Assembly (NCBI GenBank): GCA_002685535.1
Contig: NYXK01000109.1
Location: 29,124 to 93,123, forward strand
Source: Deltaproteobacteria bacterium
GTDB lineage: Bacteria > SAR324 > NAC60-12
DNA: 64,000 nt
Direction: 5' to 3'
Shown here: positions 1 through 13,407 of the stretch, piece by piece
Position numbering within the stretch: the stretch's first letter is position 1
How the letters are laid out: each line of letters starts with the position of its first letter
Program-made: the position numbers and the translations under genes
Notes under the pieces: generated by a model
What the model was told of the DNA's origin: nothing
Seen by the model: only the letters and a program-made list of their open reading frames with translations
Database searches by the model: none

Positions 1-170
1 GATATCATTTCGGGTTAGCAGATTTTTCCTTGCGTCATGACGTATCAATTGTCGTGTCTTCCAAGGCGGGGTAAGAATCCTTGAAATTGTCACGCCACCA
101 GCGCGAATAATAAGCTAGTTGATCCAGGCGTAATTCTGCAGGTTCAATTTCCGTCTACTCTTGCACTACA

Positions 171-3100
171 ATGTCTGGAAACCAATTCCAACGTGGCCGC
201 GGTCGCGGACGTGGAGAGCGGGGTTCATCTGACCGTGGCCACGATCGCGGTCGCGGACGTGGAGACAGGCCTCCAAGCGATCGTGGTCGTGGCTCTCATT
301 TTCAGGTCGCGAGCTTGGAGAGTCGGGGTGGTCGAGGTACTCGTGGCGGATTTGGGCGAGGCGGCCGTGGTGGTCCTGCAGAAGTTGAGGTATTCTTGTG
401 AGCAGGCTCTATTGATCAAATGTAGCCACTGACACCGACTGACGTTCCCCAGCCATGGCCCTGGCGAGTATCCCGAACACGATATCCAAGTGCGAAAGAT
501 CGAGAACGAGACTGCAAGAGCCGTTCAGCTCAAGAGTACTGGACCTCAGAAATCCATTCTTGAACCACGATTGCCCCCAAGGCCTGGTTACGGAACACAA
601 GGGAAAGAGGTCACTCTGTGGGCGAATTACTTTGAGATGGTGGCGCACAAGGACTTGATGTTGTTTCGCTATAGTATCGAGATTATACCTGTTGACACTG
701 GAGTCGGAAGAGTGCCGACCGGCAAAAGGGCGAAGAGGGTCATCGAGCTCCTTGTTGAAGAACACTTCTCTGAACACAAGAACAGTATTGCAACAGACTA
801 CAAGTCAAACCTGATTTGTAGATCAGAGCTCCCCATCGATGAAGAGGGATACCTTGTCCGGTACAGATCGGAAGACGAAGACGAACCTTCTCAAAATGCC
901 AAAGCATACAGGCTGCGTCTCCAAAGCACAGGCACACTCGCAGTTTCTGAGCTCATGGACTATCTAACTTCCAGCCATGCAAGTACCCTATTTGGATCTA
1001 AGGACGAGATCATCCAAGCACTCAACATCGTCATGGGACACCATCCAAAATCCGCCTCCAACATTTTCTCTGTGGGTGCGAATAAGCACTTCGAACTGGC
1101 CCCAGCTGCCTTTGAGACGATGAGTCTTGGAGGAGGGCTTCAGGCCATCCGAGGATTTTTCATCAGCGTTCGGTCTGCTACCTGCCGCATCCTCCTCAAC
1201 GTCCAGGTGAAACATGCTGCATGTTACGAGGAAGGCCTCCTTGGCCCATTGATATCCACATATCTAAGCCACAATGACCGAAACATGGTCAGACTCGCCA
1301 CCTTTTTGAAGAGAGTGCGCGTCCGAGTCACCCACATTATCAGGAAGAACAGAGAAGGTCGCGAAATATTCAGAATAAAGACCATCACGGGTCTGGCAAC
1401 GCCTGGAGATGGCCACGGGTTACAGTACCCTCCCATCGTGCCAAAGTTTGCTGCTGGCGCGAAAGAGGTAAAGTTTCACCTCGGTAGTCCCGAAGGACAA
1501 CCAAGTACGTCTCAACCGAGTGCGTCTCAACAAAGTTCTGCTGGAAAGAAAGGTAAGAAGGGTAAGAAGCCTATCAAGGAAGGACCTGAGCCACCTGGCG
1601 GCGGTTATATCAGCGTTTATGACTTCTTCCAAAGGAGTAAGGTGTCTGCCTATCCCCGTGTACTTGAAACTATGGTTAACGCATCTGCCAGCCCACGGCA
1701 TCACTATCACGGATCCCAATATGCCTGTTATCAATGTTGGAACTCGGCAGAACCCATCGTATTTACCACTAGACGTCTGCGTTGTCTTGCCTGGCCAGCC
1801 TAGCGGCGCAAAGCTGACTCCAGGCCAAACGCAACAGATGATACGATTTGCAGTCCGTAAACCTGCCGCGAATGCCAAGTCAATAGTCATCAATGGCGCT
1901 CGGCTTCTAGGCCTAGAGCCGCCGATAAATCCTACCATTGTGAGTTAACCATGCGCTAGTGGTGAGGGAACGCTTACCTTTGTCAGGCTGAGTTCGATAT
2001 CGCTGTGATGCCTAAGCTTATCGCCGTCCCCGGCCGGGTCTTGACAGGACCTAATGTTCGATACAAAGACGGCAAACCTGCCCAGACTCGATATGCTAGC
2101 TGGAATATGCAAGAGGTTGAATTTTCGACAAGATCAAAGCTTCCTTCGTGGACATACCTCCTCATATCGTCGCCGAGGTCGCCCGACGCATGGAGAAATG
2201 AACAGGAATTGAGTTCCACGCTGAACGCATTCCAGCGCAAACTGAGACAGCTCGGCATCGACGTGAATGATTATACTCCTGGTCTGCGCATTAACTTAAA
2301 CCCTGCCAATGTCGACGGGGATATTGATGCGGCTATCCAAAGATTCCTCAGCCATCCCACCAGACCTCCGCCAAAGCTGATTCTTGTCATAATACCTCAT
2401 CTCGATTCATCCATCTATAACCGCATCAAGTTCGTGTGCGACGTCAAGACGGGGCTGCTCAATGTCTGCACCCTAGGCTCGAAATTTGCAAAGGCCAACG
2501 ACCAGTACTACGCTAATGTTGCGCTTAAGTTCAACCTCAAGCTTGGCGGACGAAACCAGTACTTGGACAATACCAAAATTGGCATCATCGCAGAAGGGAA
2601 GACCATGGTAGTGGGCATCGATGTCACCCACCCCACGCCTGGCTCGGCATCGAACGCGCCAAGCGTGGCAGGAATCGTGGCTTCTGTAGACCCATGGCTC
2701 GGACAATGGCCGGCGGATCTCCAAATTCAGACCGCGAGACAAGAGATGGTCTCTGGCCTCGACAGTATGCTCAAGTCACGCCTTCGTCTGTGGGCGACTA
2801 AGAATAAGGGAACTTACCCCGAAAACATCCTGATTTACCGTGATGGTGTGTCCGAAGGGCAATACGAAATCGTTCTTGACCAAGAGCTACCTCTACTCCG
2901 AAAAGCGTGCGAAGAAGTCTATCCACCAAGCGATATGAAGAAGAAGCTCCCTCGCATGTCCATCATCATTGTTGGCAAACGCCATAACACTCGGTTTTAT
3001 CCAACTACCAAAGAAAGCGCCGACCGCTCTTCGAATCCTCAGAATGGCACCATTGTCGACCGCGGTGTCACGGAAGCCCGGAATTGGGACTTCTTCCTCC

Positions 3101-3471
3101 AAGCTCATACTGCCCTCCAAGGAACCGCGCGTCCAGCACACTATCACACAGTCCTAGATGAGATCTTCCGAAGCCGGAAGGCGCAACCTCCCTTCCAGAA
3201 CGCCGCAGATGTCCTCGAGGACTTGACGCACAATATGTGCTACCTATTCGGTCGCGCTACTAAGGCCGTTAGTATTTGCCCTGCCGCCTATTACGCGGAT
3301 CTCGTCTGTGAGAGGGCTAGGTGCTATTTAAGCAAGCTATTTGATGCCACACCCGGAGCCACACCCGCGGGCAGCGTGGTGTCAGGAGCAGGTGGCGGAG
3401 GCGGACAAGTGGCAGATCCGAATGATGTGCGAATACATGAGAATGTGCGTAATACGATGTTCTACATCTGA
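171..3471 (+). CDS. Argonaute (QDE-2/AGO-like), multi-exon, RGG-rich N-terminus, PAZ and PIWI domains
   Basis: ORFs 171-401, 490-1803, 1520-1948 and 2005-3471 join across GT..AG introns near 390-452, 1637-1692 and 1940-1986. PAZ/linker motif 'NMPVINVGTRQNPSYLPLDVCVVLPGQPSGAKLTPGQTQQMIRFAVRKP'. PIWI motifs 'VVGIDVTHPTPGS', 'ILIYRDGVSEGQY', 'HNTRFYP', 'ARPAHYHTVLDE'; C-terminus '..NTMFYI'. Confidence 0.95.
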
Positions 3472-3839
3472 CGCGATGAAGGTAAATGCTTGATGGTATT
3501 GATGTTTGCGTACGGGTAACTTCTCTGAATTTGTCATGGCGTGTTCTGCTTTTCAAACTCCTTTGCACCCCTCCAACGAAACCTAATGCTCTGTTTCTAA
3601 AAAGTCAAAATGGTTATACTTGGTCGTAACTGGCGGCTTGAAATTCAATTTGATGATTTGCTCCCCCCTTTTTCGTTGCTAAACGCTTGTGACTTGAATA
3701 CTAATGACGAGACAAATGACTCCAAAACCCCACATTTATTCAGTAATACCCGTAGATGTGCAAGTTTCATGAAATCCGCGAGGCATTAATAAAGAAGCAG
3801 AACGATTGATCCCCGTGCATCTCCGCTCAATCAAAACGC

Positions 3840-6800
3840 CTAGGCCCCTAGCTCGGAGTTCGAAACGAAATGACTACCCCCCGCACATCGGTACCCCGTC
3901 CTCTGCTTGATCCAACGAAATCCTACAGGACAAACACCCATATCTCTCAACTTCTTTTGTGCTTGAGCTTCCTCTTTCCTCTTCCTATCTGCCTCTTCTC
4001 TGGCTTTGCGTAGCTTCTCCTCCGCTTCTTGTTTGGCGTGTCGAGCTTTCAGGGCACGAATCCTCAACTCTTCATGTCGGCGCTTTCGCTCGTTCTCTTC
4101 ATCATCGTCGTCGTCGGAAATAGTTTGTGATGGCGCAGCTTCCTGTAGCGGTTTTTCTTCTTGCGCGTGGCCTTCTTGCTCAGTCACTGCAGTCTCCAAC
4201 TGCTGCTCTAAATCGACGATCGCGTCTTGGGAATTTTTCTGGGCGAGCTCATTCGCTCTGATGTCGGCCTGCAGTTGTGTCCACGTCTCATCTGATACGC
4301 CTGTATCCCGTGGCTGCTCTCGTGGCGCCACATCAACTTGCTGCTCTTGTCTGGGATTATCGTCAGCTAACGCCGGTGTTGGCTCTGCGAGCTTAGCGGC
4401 TGATGATGTCGAAGTAGTTTTGGGCGGAGGTGAGAGCGAGTTGGTGGCTACATTGAAGATTGATGCCATAGTACCGTTACTTAACGAGCTTTCTCTGCCC
4501 GCCTTCGTTCCGCATCGAGCAAGCTGGGTTATCAACATCTTCTGAAGAGCGGCAACCACGTCCTTATGGGAAACCGTCAGTGCCGTGGAAGCGGACTCCG
4601 CGCTTTCAAAAGCAGATGCCACGATGGCCTTGGACAGAGTCTTGACGTCCCGGCCATTGCCCCAGTTTGGAAGGCAGGAAAGGCTGTTGAAGTGCTTAAT
4701 CATATCCCCGTAACCGTCGGATTGGCGACCCTCCAGAACGAACTCAATTCCAACAACTCTCAACTGGCGTTGAAGAAGCGTCAAACACTCTTCCGCCGTC
4801 ATATTTTGGAACACAATCTCCTCTGGAAACCTACTTGAGAGACCCGGATTGACTTTGAGAAGTCTGTTCATGTCTTCGGTGTAACCAGCGAGTATGACAA
4901 TGAGTTTACCCAAGAATTGGGGTTTCGTAAGACTATCAACCAATTCATCGATGGCTTCTTTTGCGAACTGGCCCTCACCCAATCTGTAGGCTTCATCTAC
5001 GAAGAGGACCTTCCCCAAACCATCTTTCAGAACACTTACCGTTTTCGATCCGGTTTGACCGACGTACGAAGCGACGAGGTCTGAAGCCGAACGCTCAAGA
5101 TATTCAGGAGCCGACAAGAGACCCATGTCATAGAACACTTGGCCCATCTTTTGAGCAGTAGTTGTCTTCCCGGTTCCTAAATTGGTTATTAGAGCGGGCT
5201 CTGCGAAGGGATCTGTACCATAATGACTCACCTGGCGGACCTTTGAAGATGAAATTGAATGGAATATGCAACTTTGGGTCCATACCTCGAGCTCTCATAT
5301 TAGCCGCAACCCGCTGATATCTCTCAAGCTTGCTGATCAGCGTTTCGCAGCCCACCACATCCGCAAAGAGCTTTCGGAGATTGAGAGTTGCATTGTTGGC
5401 CCGGTCAAAATTCTCATCGAAATCTTGCGGCAAGAAGAGAACTTCCACTTTCTGGCTCTTCACAGTCTGCATGGATCGTCTTTTCTGTTCTTGAGCTTTA
5501 GCATGAGATATCAGATTCTCAACATCGCCAGCATTGCCAAAATTGGGCCGATCGCGAGCCCTTGAGAGGAGTCCGATGGCCACGTCCTTGGCTTCCTCTG
5601 TTGCTTCGAGTCCCTGCTTTTTGAGTTTGAGTTCGAGAATTTGTCTCAACTGCTGATCATCAAAGTCTTCGAAGAGGAATGCGTAGCTAAGCTGAAATCG
5701 CCTTGCGAGACCAGGGTTCGAATTTTCCAACATTTCCTGCATTTGTTCCTTGTAGCCCAATAGGAGTACGCATCGGTCTTCACCCGGCGTGCTTTGAACT
5801 TCTGCCACGATTGTGTCGATAACTGACGTTTTGAAGGGGTCTGACGTGTTTCCCACGCCCTTAGATCCTGAGTAGAGCATATAGGCTTCATCAATTATGA
5901 GAACCTTGCCTTCACTCGCTTTCAGAATAGCCTTAGTGTTCTTTTCCGATTCTCCAAGAACACTTCCGATGAAATCTGCAGGGTCCTTGACCACAACTAT
6001 AACCTGAAATCAGCCCGGATTTCCAGTGACATCAATTCAGTGGGCATTTAGCCTGGCCGCAATGCGGAAGCCAAGGTAGCGGCTCATGAGCCAGAAGCAA
6101 GGTGGAAAATGAAACTGTAGTATTCTTACCTTCGCGTTTCGATAGCAAACACATATCAGCTAGTATCGCCCCATACAGTTTACCAACTGACGTTTTACCT
6201 GTACCAGGTGAGCCAACAAAAATACGGTTGAGACTGACTTCGATTGGGGGCTGCTCCTCGAGCTCTCGTTCGTAGTTCAACTGCAAACGATCCACAAGCC
6301 CCTTTATGGACTCCTTGACAGCCTTAAGCCCGATCAGCCCCTGGAGCTCTTTCCACGCCGCACTTTCTCGTATCGCTCCGGAAGGCTCAGGGCCTATCAA
6401 GTCCTCTTTCGTAAAAAGGAAGTCATCTGGTGTGAGACCGGCAGCCCGTTCTTGCTGTAACCTATTGGCTTGCCGCTCGGAGATCTTTGCCCAAGTATTC
6501 TCCAAAGCGCGGGCGTTACCGTATCCTTCACGCCCCCGGCCTCTGCCCAGGCGGCGAACAGCGATTCTAGCATATATGCCGGTCGGGCCACCCTCAATCT
6601 TCGCACGGCCGTGGTACTTCTTCTCGACCAAACGATGCAGCATCGCCAGTAGCTCTTGGTCGGAGTAATCAGCAAAATAGAGACGGTGAGGTATACGGCT
6701 ATCGAATCCTGGATTATGTTCAAAGAACTTCTCCATCTGCTTACTATAGCCCGCTAGAATGAAAACAATCTTCCCGACTTTGTTTTCGATCTCCGCCAAC

Positions 6801-9800
6801 AAGAAATCGAGGACCGATGCGCCTCCCGGGTTGTGGCCATCAGCCAGTTGATAAGCCTCGTCCAGGAAAAATGTCCCTCCACCTGCATTGAGGATTGTCT
6901 CTATATGCTTTTTCGCTCCTGCAACTCCCTCATTCGCGAGACGGGCTCCTGTCGTCTCAATGAATTCAGTTCCAGGAAGCACCGCAACGGAAGATAGGAA
7001 CTGGGCGTAGAGACGCGCAATGGTGGTTTTGCCTAACAGGCATTAGCAAAATTGGAGCTGAGCTAGCGGATACCTACCAGTTCCGGGATTTCCCAGTAGG
7101 ACTAGACCAAGTCTCTCATTCTTCATATCGGTACCTTGCCTTCGGACGGTTTCAATTTTGGCTTTTATCGTAAGAATCTTAGATTTCACGTCCTCCAAGC
7201 CGGTAAGGGCCATAAGAGCATCGATTGCGTCGTTCGAGGCCCCTTCAACGCGTTTTTGACGATCCCATTCTTGTTGCGATTTGCCATTCATATCTTGCGT
7301 CGTATTTTGATCTGTCCCGAGGCTTTTCTCCTCTGCGACAGAGTGAGGTCCAACAGTAGCCAGCAGCGAAGATGTTGGTGAGATGCTTGGCGCTGATTGG
7401 GTTTCCAGCGTCGCCTTTGAGGGTGTATTTAGAGCCTGATCTGCTGAAAGCCTCGCTGCCTCTAGGTCTCGCCTCTTTTGCTCCAACGCCCGGGCATTTT
7501 CCTCGGCAGTCACGCCGTCAGCTACTCGTTCTCTTGCATGCTTGATTTGGTGTTCAAGCTCAGCCATTTTCGATGCATGCTCTGCTTGCTCCCGGTCGCG
7601 CTTTGCTTGCCGTTCTAACTCTGCTTGCAGCTCTTTCTGTCGCCTCTCGTCCTCACGCTGACAAGTCTGACACGCTGATGGCTGGTTTTCGTGGCACTTC
7701 CACCTTCTGAGATGACCTTTGCTGCACCTAGACTCCATGATATGTTCGCACTGCATCTTAGAATGGTCGGAGAGTTGGTGGCAGTGCTGTGGGCACTTAT
7801 GAACACCACAGCTTAACTTAGCACCACTAAGAATCTCTGATCAGCACGCCGTAATCGACCAGGTCTCTACACCTACCATGGTTCCAAACATCCTCCATCA
7901 GGACACTGCTCATCGAAGCCTTCGGGCCGACACAAGAGAGCATGCCGATTCGGGTGGCGGTCGCATTTGAGGGGAAATCCATCATAGATGTGGCCGCCTG
8001 TTTTAAGAAGCGCCATGAAGCGTTCCCATAGTTCCTTCCCTTTGCGGGAGTTCATGAATGTTTCCGCATCGCCGATCATAATCAGCGCATCTCGAGCTCG
8101 TGACAATAGGACATTCAGTCGTTCCGGGGATGACATGAATCCAATATCGTGCCGGGAATTGCTCCGTGTTAACGAGATTATGGCTATGTCGCTTTCTTCT
8201 CCTTGGTAGTTGTCTGGGAGGTTGGATTAGCGCTTGTTAAGAATGGGGCCTCAGATTGTATATAATGCGCCAGATGTGGAAAGATGAGTTCCCAAATGAC
8301 TTCAATAGTGCAACAGGATGCATTTGATGGATTGAATAGTAGCTGTCAAAGGGTGTCTCTTACCAATTGTAGATATTCGGATCCGCGGCTTTTTCAAGCT
8401 AGCGGATGCCGCAGGCATCAATCCGGCACGAACTAAGTCATACGAATCGAGGTCATTCAAGACTGGGTCATTATCCTTGCCTAGCTCATCCAATAGAAGT
8501 CGCAACTGGCCGAGATAAGGAGTCAGAACAACGATGTTGTCCGTCCGATATCCCTGCTGGCCAAGGTAACGTACGCATTTAAGCGTCATTTTTGCTTCAA
8601 ACATGTTCTTCTTCGAGGACGTCGAAGTAGTATCCTTCCAATCTGGGACGTCATGAAGCTCGATCTCTGGTTCGCTATGATTCACGAATATCAAATTGTC
8701 CCGGAAACCCCTCAGGCCAGGTCGCCCTTGAGTGTTTGGAGCATCGACTAGGTCGGGATATGTCAGTTGCCTAACAAGGGCAGAAATCTCAGGCCGCATG
8801 CGATGTTGTTGGTAGAGGACCTGATGAGGATAATTTCCGAGGACAAGCCTCTCGAAGAGTGATCGGTTCAAATCGTAGCCGTCTCCTTTCTCCACACTGA
8901 GATCATGATGCACCTTGGGACGAAGTTGTTTGTGGTCGCCGATCAGGATCAACTGTTTGGTTTCCGGTCCCAAAGCGGTAAGGACATGGCTCTCTAGTAT
9001 CTCTCCAGCCTCTTCGACTACAAGTACGCCGGGTGAAATAGACTGGAGGGCCTGAACATACTTTGCGGCAGCCGTTGTGGTGCATCCAATTATACGCTTC
9101 CTGCGGATGACCTGAAGGTCCTTCTCCATGTGGATTGCCTGGATCTGGTCAAGAGACGTATTGTAGGCCGTTCCAGCCTCATGAAGCCTAGCTACACGTT
9201 CCTGCAACATTTGAGATCTCCAATTGTTCATGGCCTCCATCCGACTTTCAGCTTTCATTTGCCATACTTCTTTAAATGCAACCTCAATCCTCCTCTTGTA
9301 CATTCCTGCATCTTTTCCTCGGTACCACCGGTCAAGCAGGTAGAATGGATCCACTGCCCTACCTCTCTTACCCACTCGGACCATGTTGTTCTCCTCCTCA
9401 GGCACACGAAATGCTTCAAAAAAAGGAGGGCCATCCATCTTGAACTCGAGATGCTCCATGATGTCGGACTTGCTAGCATTGGCTTCGCTGAAAGCTCTAA
9501 ACGCTTCCTGCAGATTTCGACATTCTTCCCTGACCAGATCCTTTCGTAAATTCAGCATACGCCACTGGTCTTGATTGAGTTTGATAGATTGCCGCATCTC
9601 TTTAAGTGAAAGAGGTTGCGTTCTGGGTGTCGCTTTGGCCGGAGACCCCAGGCGAACGATATCGAGCGCGGGTATATCTAAGTCGAGCAGCTCTTCCAAG
9701 AATTGGTCGAGAGCATGATGTGTGTAACAAACCACTAGGATCTTTTCTTTGGAGTGGTCGTGGATCGCTTTCGCTATCAATGACCCAATAAAAGATTTTC

Positions 9801-11385
9801 CCGTCCCTAGAGAACATCAGTTACAAGGTGAGGATTCACTTGAAGTGCAACTGGGTTGAGTACCTGGAGGTCCATGAATCACGCTGAGCCTCTGCCAGAG
9901 CCCTGCTACAAAGCATGCCGCTTGCGACTTGTCAAGTCGAGTAGGCCGAGGAAGACTCAAGACGCCCTGCAGATCCATCGCATAATCGTTCTCAAGGCTA
10001 GCTATAGTACTGCGCATCATCCTGGATAGCTGATATGAGGGGCATGGTAGATCTTTTCCCTGCTTCCAATGGAGTATGTCATCTTCCAGAGACAGTTCCT
10101 TGATCTCTTGTAGTTGCCTGAGCACAGGTTCGTATGCAAAGACGGCTGTACTCAGCTGCACTACTTTTATGTTCTTCGCAGTTTTGAGCTTTAGCAAAGC
10201 TTTCTGCGTTGCCGTTTCGGAGACCTGCAAGCAAATAATCGGAGGAACCTGTGCCAGAAGGCCCTCTTCTCGTATCACTGTCGCCAACGCAGTCACCTCC
10301 TGGTCCACCATCAGACATGCCACAGACTGGTGCTTCAAAAATCTCTGATTGTCTTTGATGAATCTTTTGCGCGAGGGAATGTCCTTGCCCCTCAACTGGG
10401 GGAGATCCTGCACACACAATAGCTGAAGCGACCATGGGTCGCGCTCATCACACAGAATATCCGCTATGCTCAAGTGCTCAATGCACAAGCCCCTACCGCG
10501 TCCTTTCTTGGACGTAAGGGCGCTCTGGATCTCCTCCCGCAAATCGCGTAGCATATCTTCACGTAGCAGTCGGAATTGATTATCAGTATGCAAGGCCAGA
10601 TTAGCCTGCCCAGTATCATTTTCGCGGACTTCGATCGCTCGACGCAAGAAAGGGTCCTTTGCTGCGAGCTCGTCCGGGCTAGGGAGTATTGCAATCCTGT
10701 GTATATCCGCAAAGTCATTATCGTGACGACCGCCAGGACCACCCATGTCTGGTTTATTCGTAGTCTTGATTGTGTTGACTATATGTATAATTCTGTGCGC
10801 TCTTGTGCGAACGTCTAGTTGTGGAGATTCAAGGAGTCGTTTGTGGACTAGCGGTTCTTCGACAACCTGGGAATACGCAATCGCCTTTTCGATCGGTAGA
10901 GAGACAAGCTGTAGGAGGAGCCATGAGAACCCACCGAGACCATCCTCGTTGACCTGGTTCGATTTGACAGCATCGATGAAGGCATTCCAGGTGTACGGAG
11001 GCTCGACAATTTTCGAGACGACTTGTCGCAGAATATCGCCGCCGCAAATACTTTTTAACTCAGGCGCTTGGAGATATCGAAGAAAAGATGGTAAAGGACC
11101 GTTGAGAAAGGTGGACGATGTGTTGATCCGTAATGCCGACTGCAGAGCAAGGAATCCGTGACCACTGCTGATAAGTCTCTGGATGCATGTAGCCGGATCT
11201 GACTGATCGCAGATTGCCTCTAGGAACAAGGTTGTATTCGCATCCGTGATGCCCTGTTTACCAGAGAGTACGTTGGCGAACAAGTTCCGAAGTCTGCTGC
11301 TTCGAGCGTTGATAGCTCTGTCCGACATTGTGAAGCTCTGGTCAAGACATGACGAGCAAATGAGCGATGGGTCGTTTTCACACAA
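3840..11385 (-). CDS. NFX1/ZNFX1-type SF1 helicase fused to Cys/His-rich zinc fingers, three CbbX/CfxQ-like AAA+ domains and a coiled-coil C-terminus (one multi-exon gene)
   Basis: Minus-strand ORFs 9817-11385, 8302-9780, 7873-8136, 7043-7756, 6032-6982, 5128-5994 and 3840-5231 connect through short introns. Helicase motifs HGPPG|TGKS (split by intron), 'VVEEAGEILE', 'LILIGDHKQLRP', 'YQQHRMRPEIS', 'SSPERLNVLLSRAR'. Cys/His-rich segment 'CEHIMESRCSKGHLRRWKCHENQPSACQTCQ'. AAA modules 'GNPGT|GKT..FFLDEAYQLADG', 'GSPGTGKT..VLIIDEAYMLYSG', 'GPPG|TGKT..VLFVDEAYRLGEG'. Confidence 0.88.
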
Positions 11386-12066
11386 AAAGACAGACTTTGT
11401 GAGAGAACAATGTTGTATTCGCAGCAGAGTATTGGATTAGTGGGATGTAGAGTATTTGGGGAAGCCGTAGAGTTTGTTTCAATGTTTCTGTTTCTGGTTG
11501 TTGGCAACCCCGCTATCGATTAAATTATGTGGGGTACGTCGGTGTTGCAGGCGCCGATGCCTAAGGCCTAAAAAGGCAAAGACTTCGGACAAACAAAACT
11601 GGTTGTTTCTTGATTGGCTCTTTAGCAGGCTTTCGTGCTCCAACGTAAATGGCAAGACCCGAAAACACTTCTGGTTAAAAGTAAACTTCCATTATCGTAA
11701 ATATGGCGGCAGCTTGCTAACAATCCACGAGTAACTTATTAATTAAAACGGTAACTTAGTGGAAGAAGAAGGAAGGAATATAAGCCTGGTATATAGAAAT
11801 AAATACTGTAGTTCTAAATCTGACTCAACGAACACGCTAAAGCCACCCGAACCAGCCCCTTCTATAGGAGGCCAAAATGTGCGACCTGATTCATCATGTA
11901 TACTAATATTATATAGACAAGATATGTTGGAATCCAAATTCATAATGAAGGAGAAGAGCTGCAAAGCCGTCAGAAGAGAATACCAGCTGGAGAATCCACA
12001 TCGCCCGGCGTTCCAATCTCCATCATCCGCTCTGATTACAATTCTGAAAAGGCAGGATTAACTCTA

Positions 12067-12837
12067 TTAATCTCTATCAAACCAACAACCAGATACCATA
12101 ACCTGCCTGCTTTCATCCAAGAAAAATTGCCGGACACGGCGGACGAGTTCTGAAGTACCCGGAGATACCTTGCAATGTTTGCGGCCCGGAAACGTCCGTC
12201 TGTAAATCAAATAAAGCAGCGCCCGGTCCGTCAAAATCAGTTCTTGAAGTCCTGATAAGTGGTCGCAGTAATGGATCATATTCGGCGACGTTTCGTCCAC
12301 CCCTATTCCCGAGATCACCACTCTGTTCACGAGGGCAGGATCAGCGACAATCCTTGAAATTTTCATGTTCATCTGCATGTCTAGCTTCGTAACAGCGAAG
12401 AAGTCACAGGCTTGATTGAGGTAAAGAGTTTTCCGTCCAGGGACACCAGGAATTTGTATAGAAGTGCGTTTCAAAAGTCCCTTCGCCAAAGAACGAGAGC
12501 GGTGGCATACATGTAGAGCCGCTGGCGACAAGAAACGTACGATCCTGCCATACCACCATTCACGAAAGCAGGCTTCTCCGCTGATTAGGCGTGGTTCCGA
12601 TAGAGTGAACTCCCATATCATGTCTTGGAGCTCGAAAGGTAATTTAGGAAAGAGAGTAAATGTGCGAGGCGAAAGTGGTGACGACATTGCTGAAGTTTTG
12701 CGCTTGGTTGATGTTATGTTGAAATTTGTCGTCTTTCTAAAGCTTTTATGGGGCTTGGTCGGTGGTGGAGGTCCATAAACGGCCCTGAGGCTGTGATGAG
12801 AGGTTGGTGCTGCGTTATGGGGAGCCAAATCCGTCAC
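12067..12837 (-). CDS. 2EXR domain-containing protein
   Basis: 'FTLFPKLPFELQDMIWEFTLSEPRLI...AALHVCHRSRSLA' is the fungal 2EXR signature. Confidence 0.75.
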   Translation of the reverse strand: MTDLAPHNAAPTSHHSLRAVYGPPPPTKPHKSFRKTTNFNITSTKRKTSAMSSPLSPRTFTLFPKLPFELQDMIWEFTLSEPRLISGEACFREWWYGRIVRFLSPAALHVCHRSRSLAKGLLKRTSIQIPGVPGRKTLYLNQACDFFAVTKLDMQMNMKISRIVADPALVNRVVISGIGVDETSPNMIHYCDHLSGLQELILTDRALLYLIYRRTFPGRKHCKVSPGTSELVRRVRQFFLDESRQVMVSGCWFDRD

Positions 12838-13407
12838 CCGATGCGTTAGTGAGATAATACTTTTGGACGCTCCCTAAATTTAGGTACAGTGGAACAGACT
12901 AATGAGTATTGCTAAATTGACAAACTAAAGCCACCCAAAACACAATATCCAAGGCATGTCTTTCCAGAACAAGGTCCGCCCCACTCTAATCATGCTGACC
13001 TGCCTGGCATATTTGTCTCCTCAGAGTCCTGAAAGTCGCCAAAATCTCAAAATCCACATTTGCTATTACCTCCCGCGGATCGAACTTCGTGCTGGAGAGA
13101 ATTTTGGCTCCCCATTGCCACGTGAGCTACACGGGGCTTGCGGGCCAAGGGACTAATAATAAAGGGAGCCAAAACGGGCTCTCCACACCATTAAGCTGTT
13201 ATAATCCCGTTTTGGCCTCCAGCTATGGCAGTGTCCATTCACATTAGATAAAATAAACATATTGATAAGCATAAAGTATTTGGGCTAACCTTTGGCGATA
13301 CTTAAGCTTACCTAGTCCTTGCTCCTTTAAACAATTGTAAAAGAGGCTACAGAATAAAACATTCTGAGCAATTTCTATGCGCAGGACTAAGAACTCGAGT
13401 TACAACT

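Noticed and set aside
1520-1948. Apparent frameshift in the Argonaute coding region
   Set aside because: Explained by a normal intron (GTAAGG..GTTAAC..CCAG, about 1637-1692) that restores the PAZ-linker motif.
4006-4545. Plus-strand Ser/Cys-rich ORF of 179 aa
   Set aside because: Antisense of the K/E-rich coiled-coil C-terminus of the helicase-AAA gene; composition artefact.
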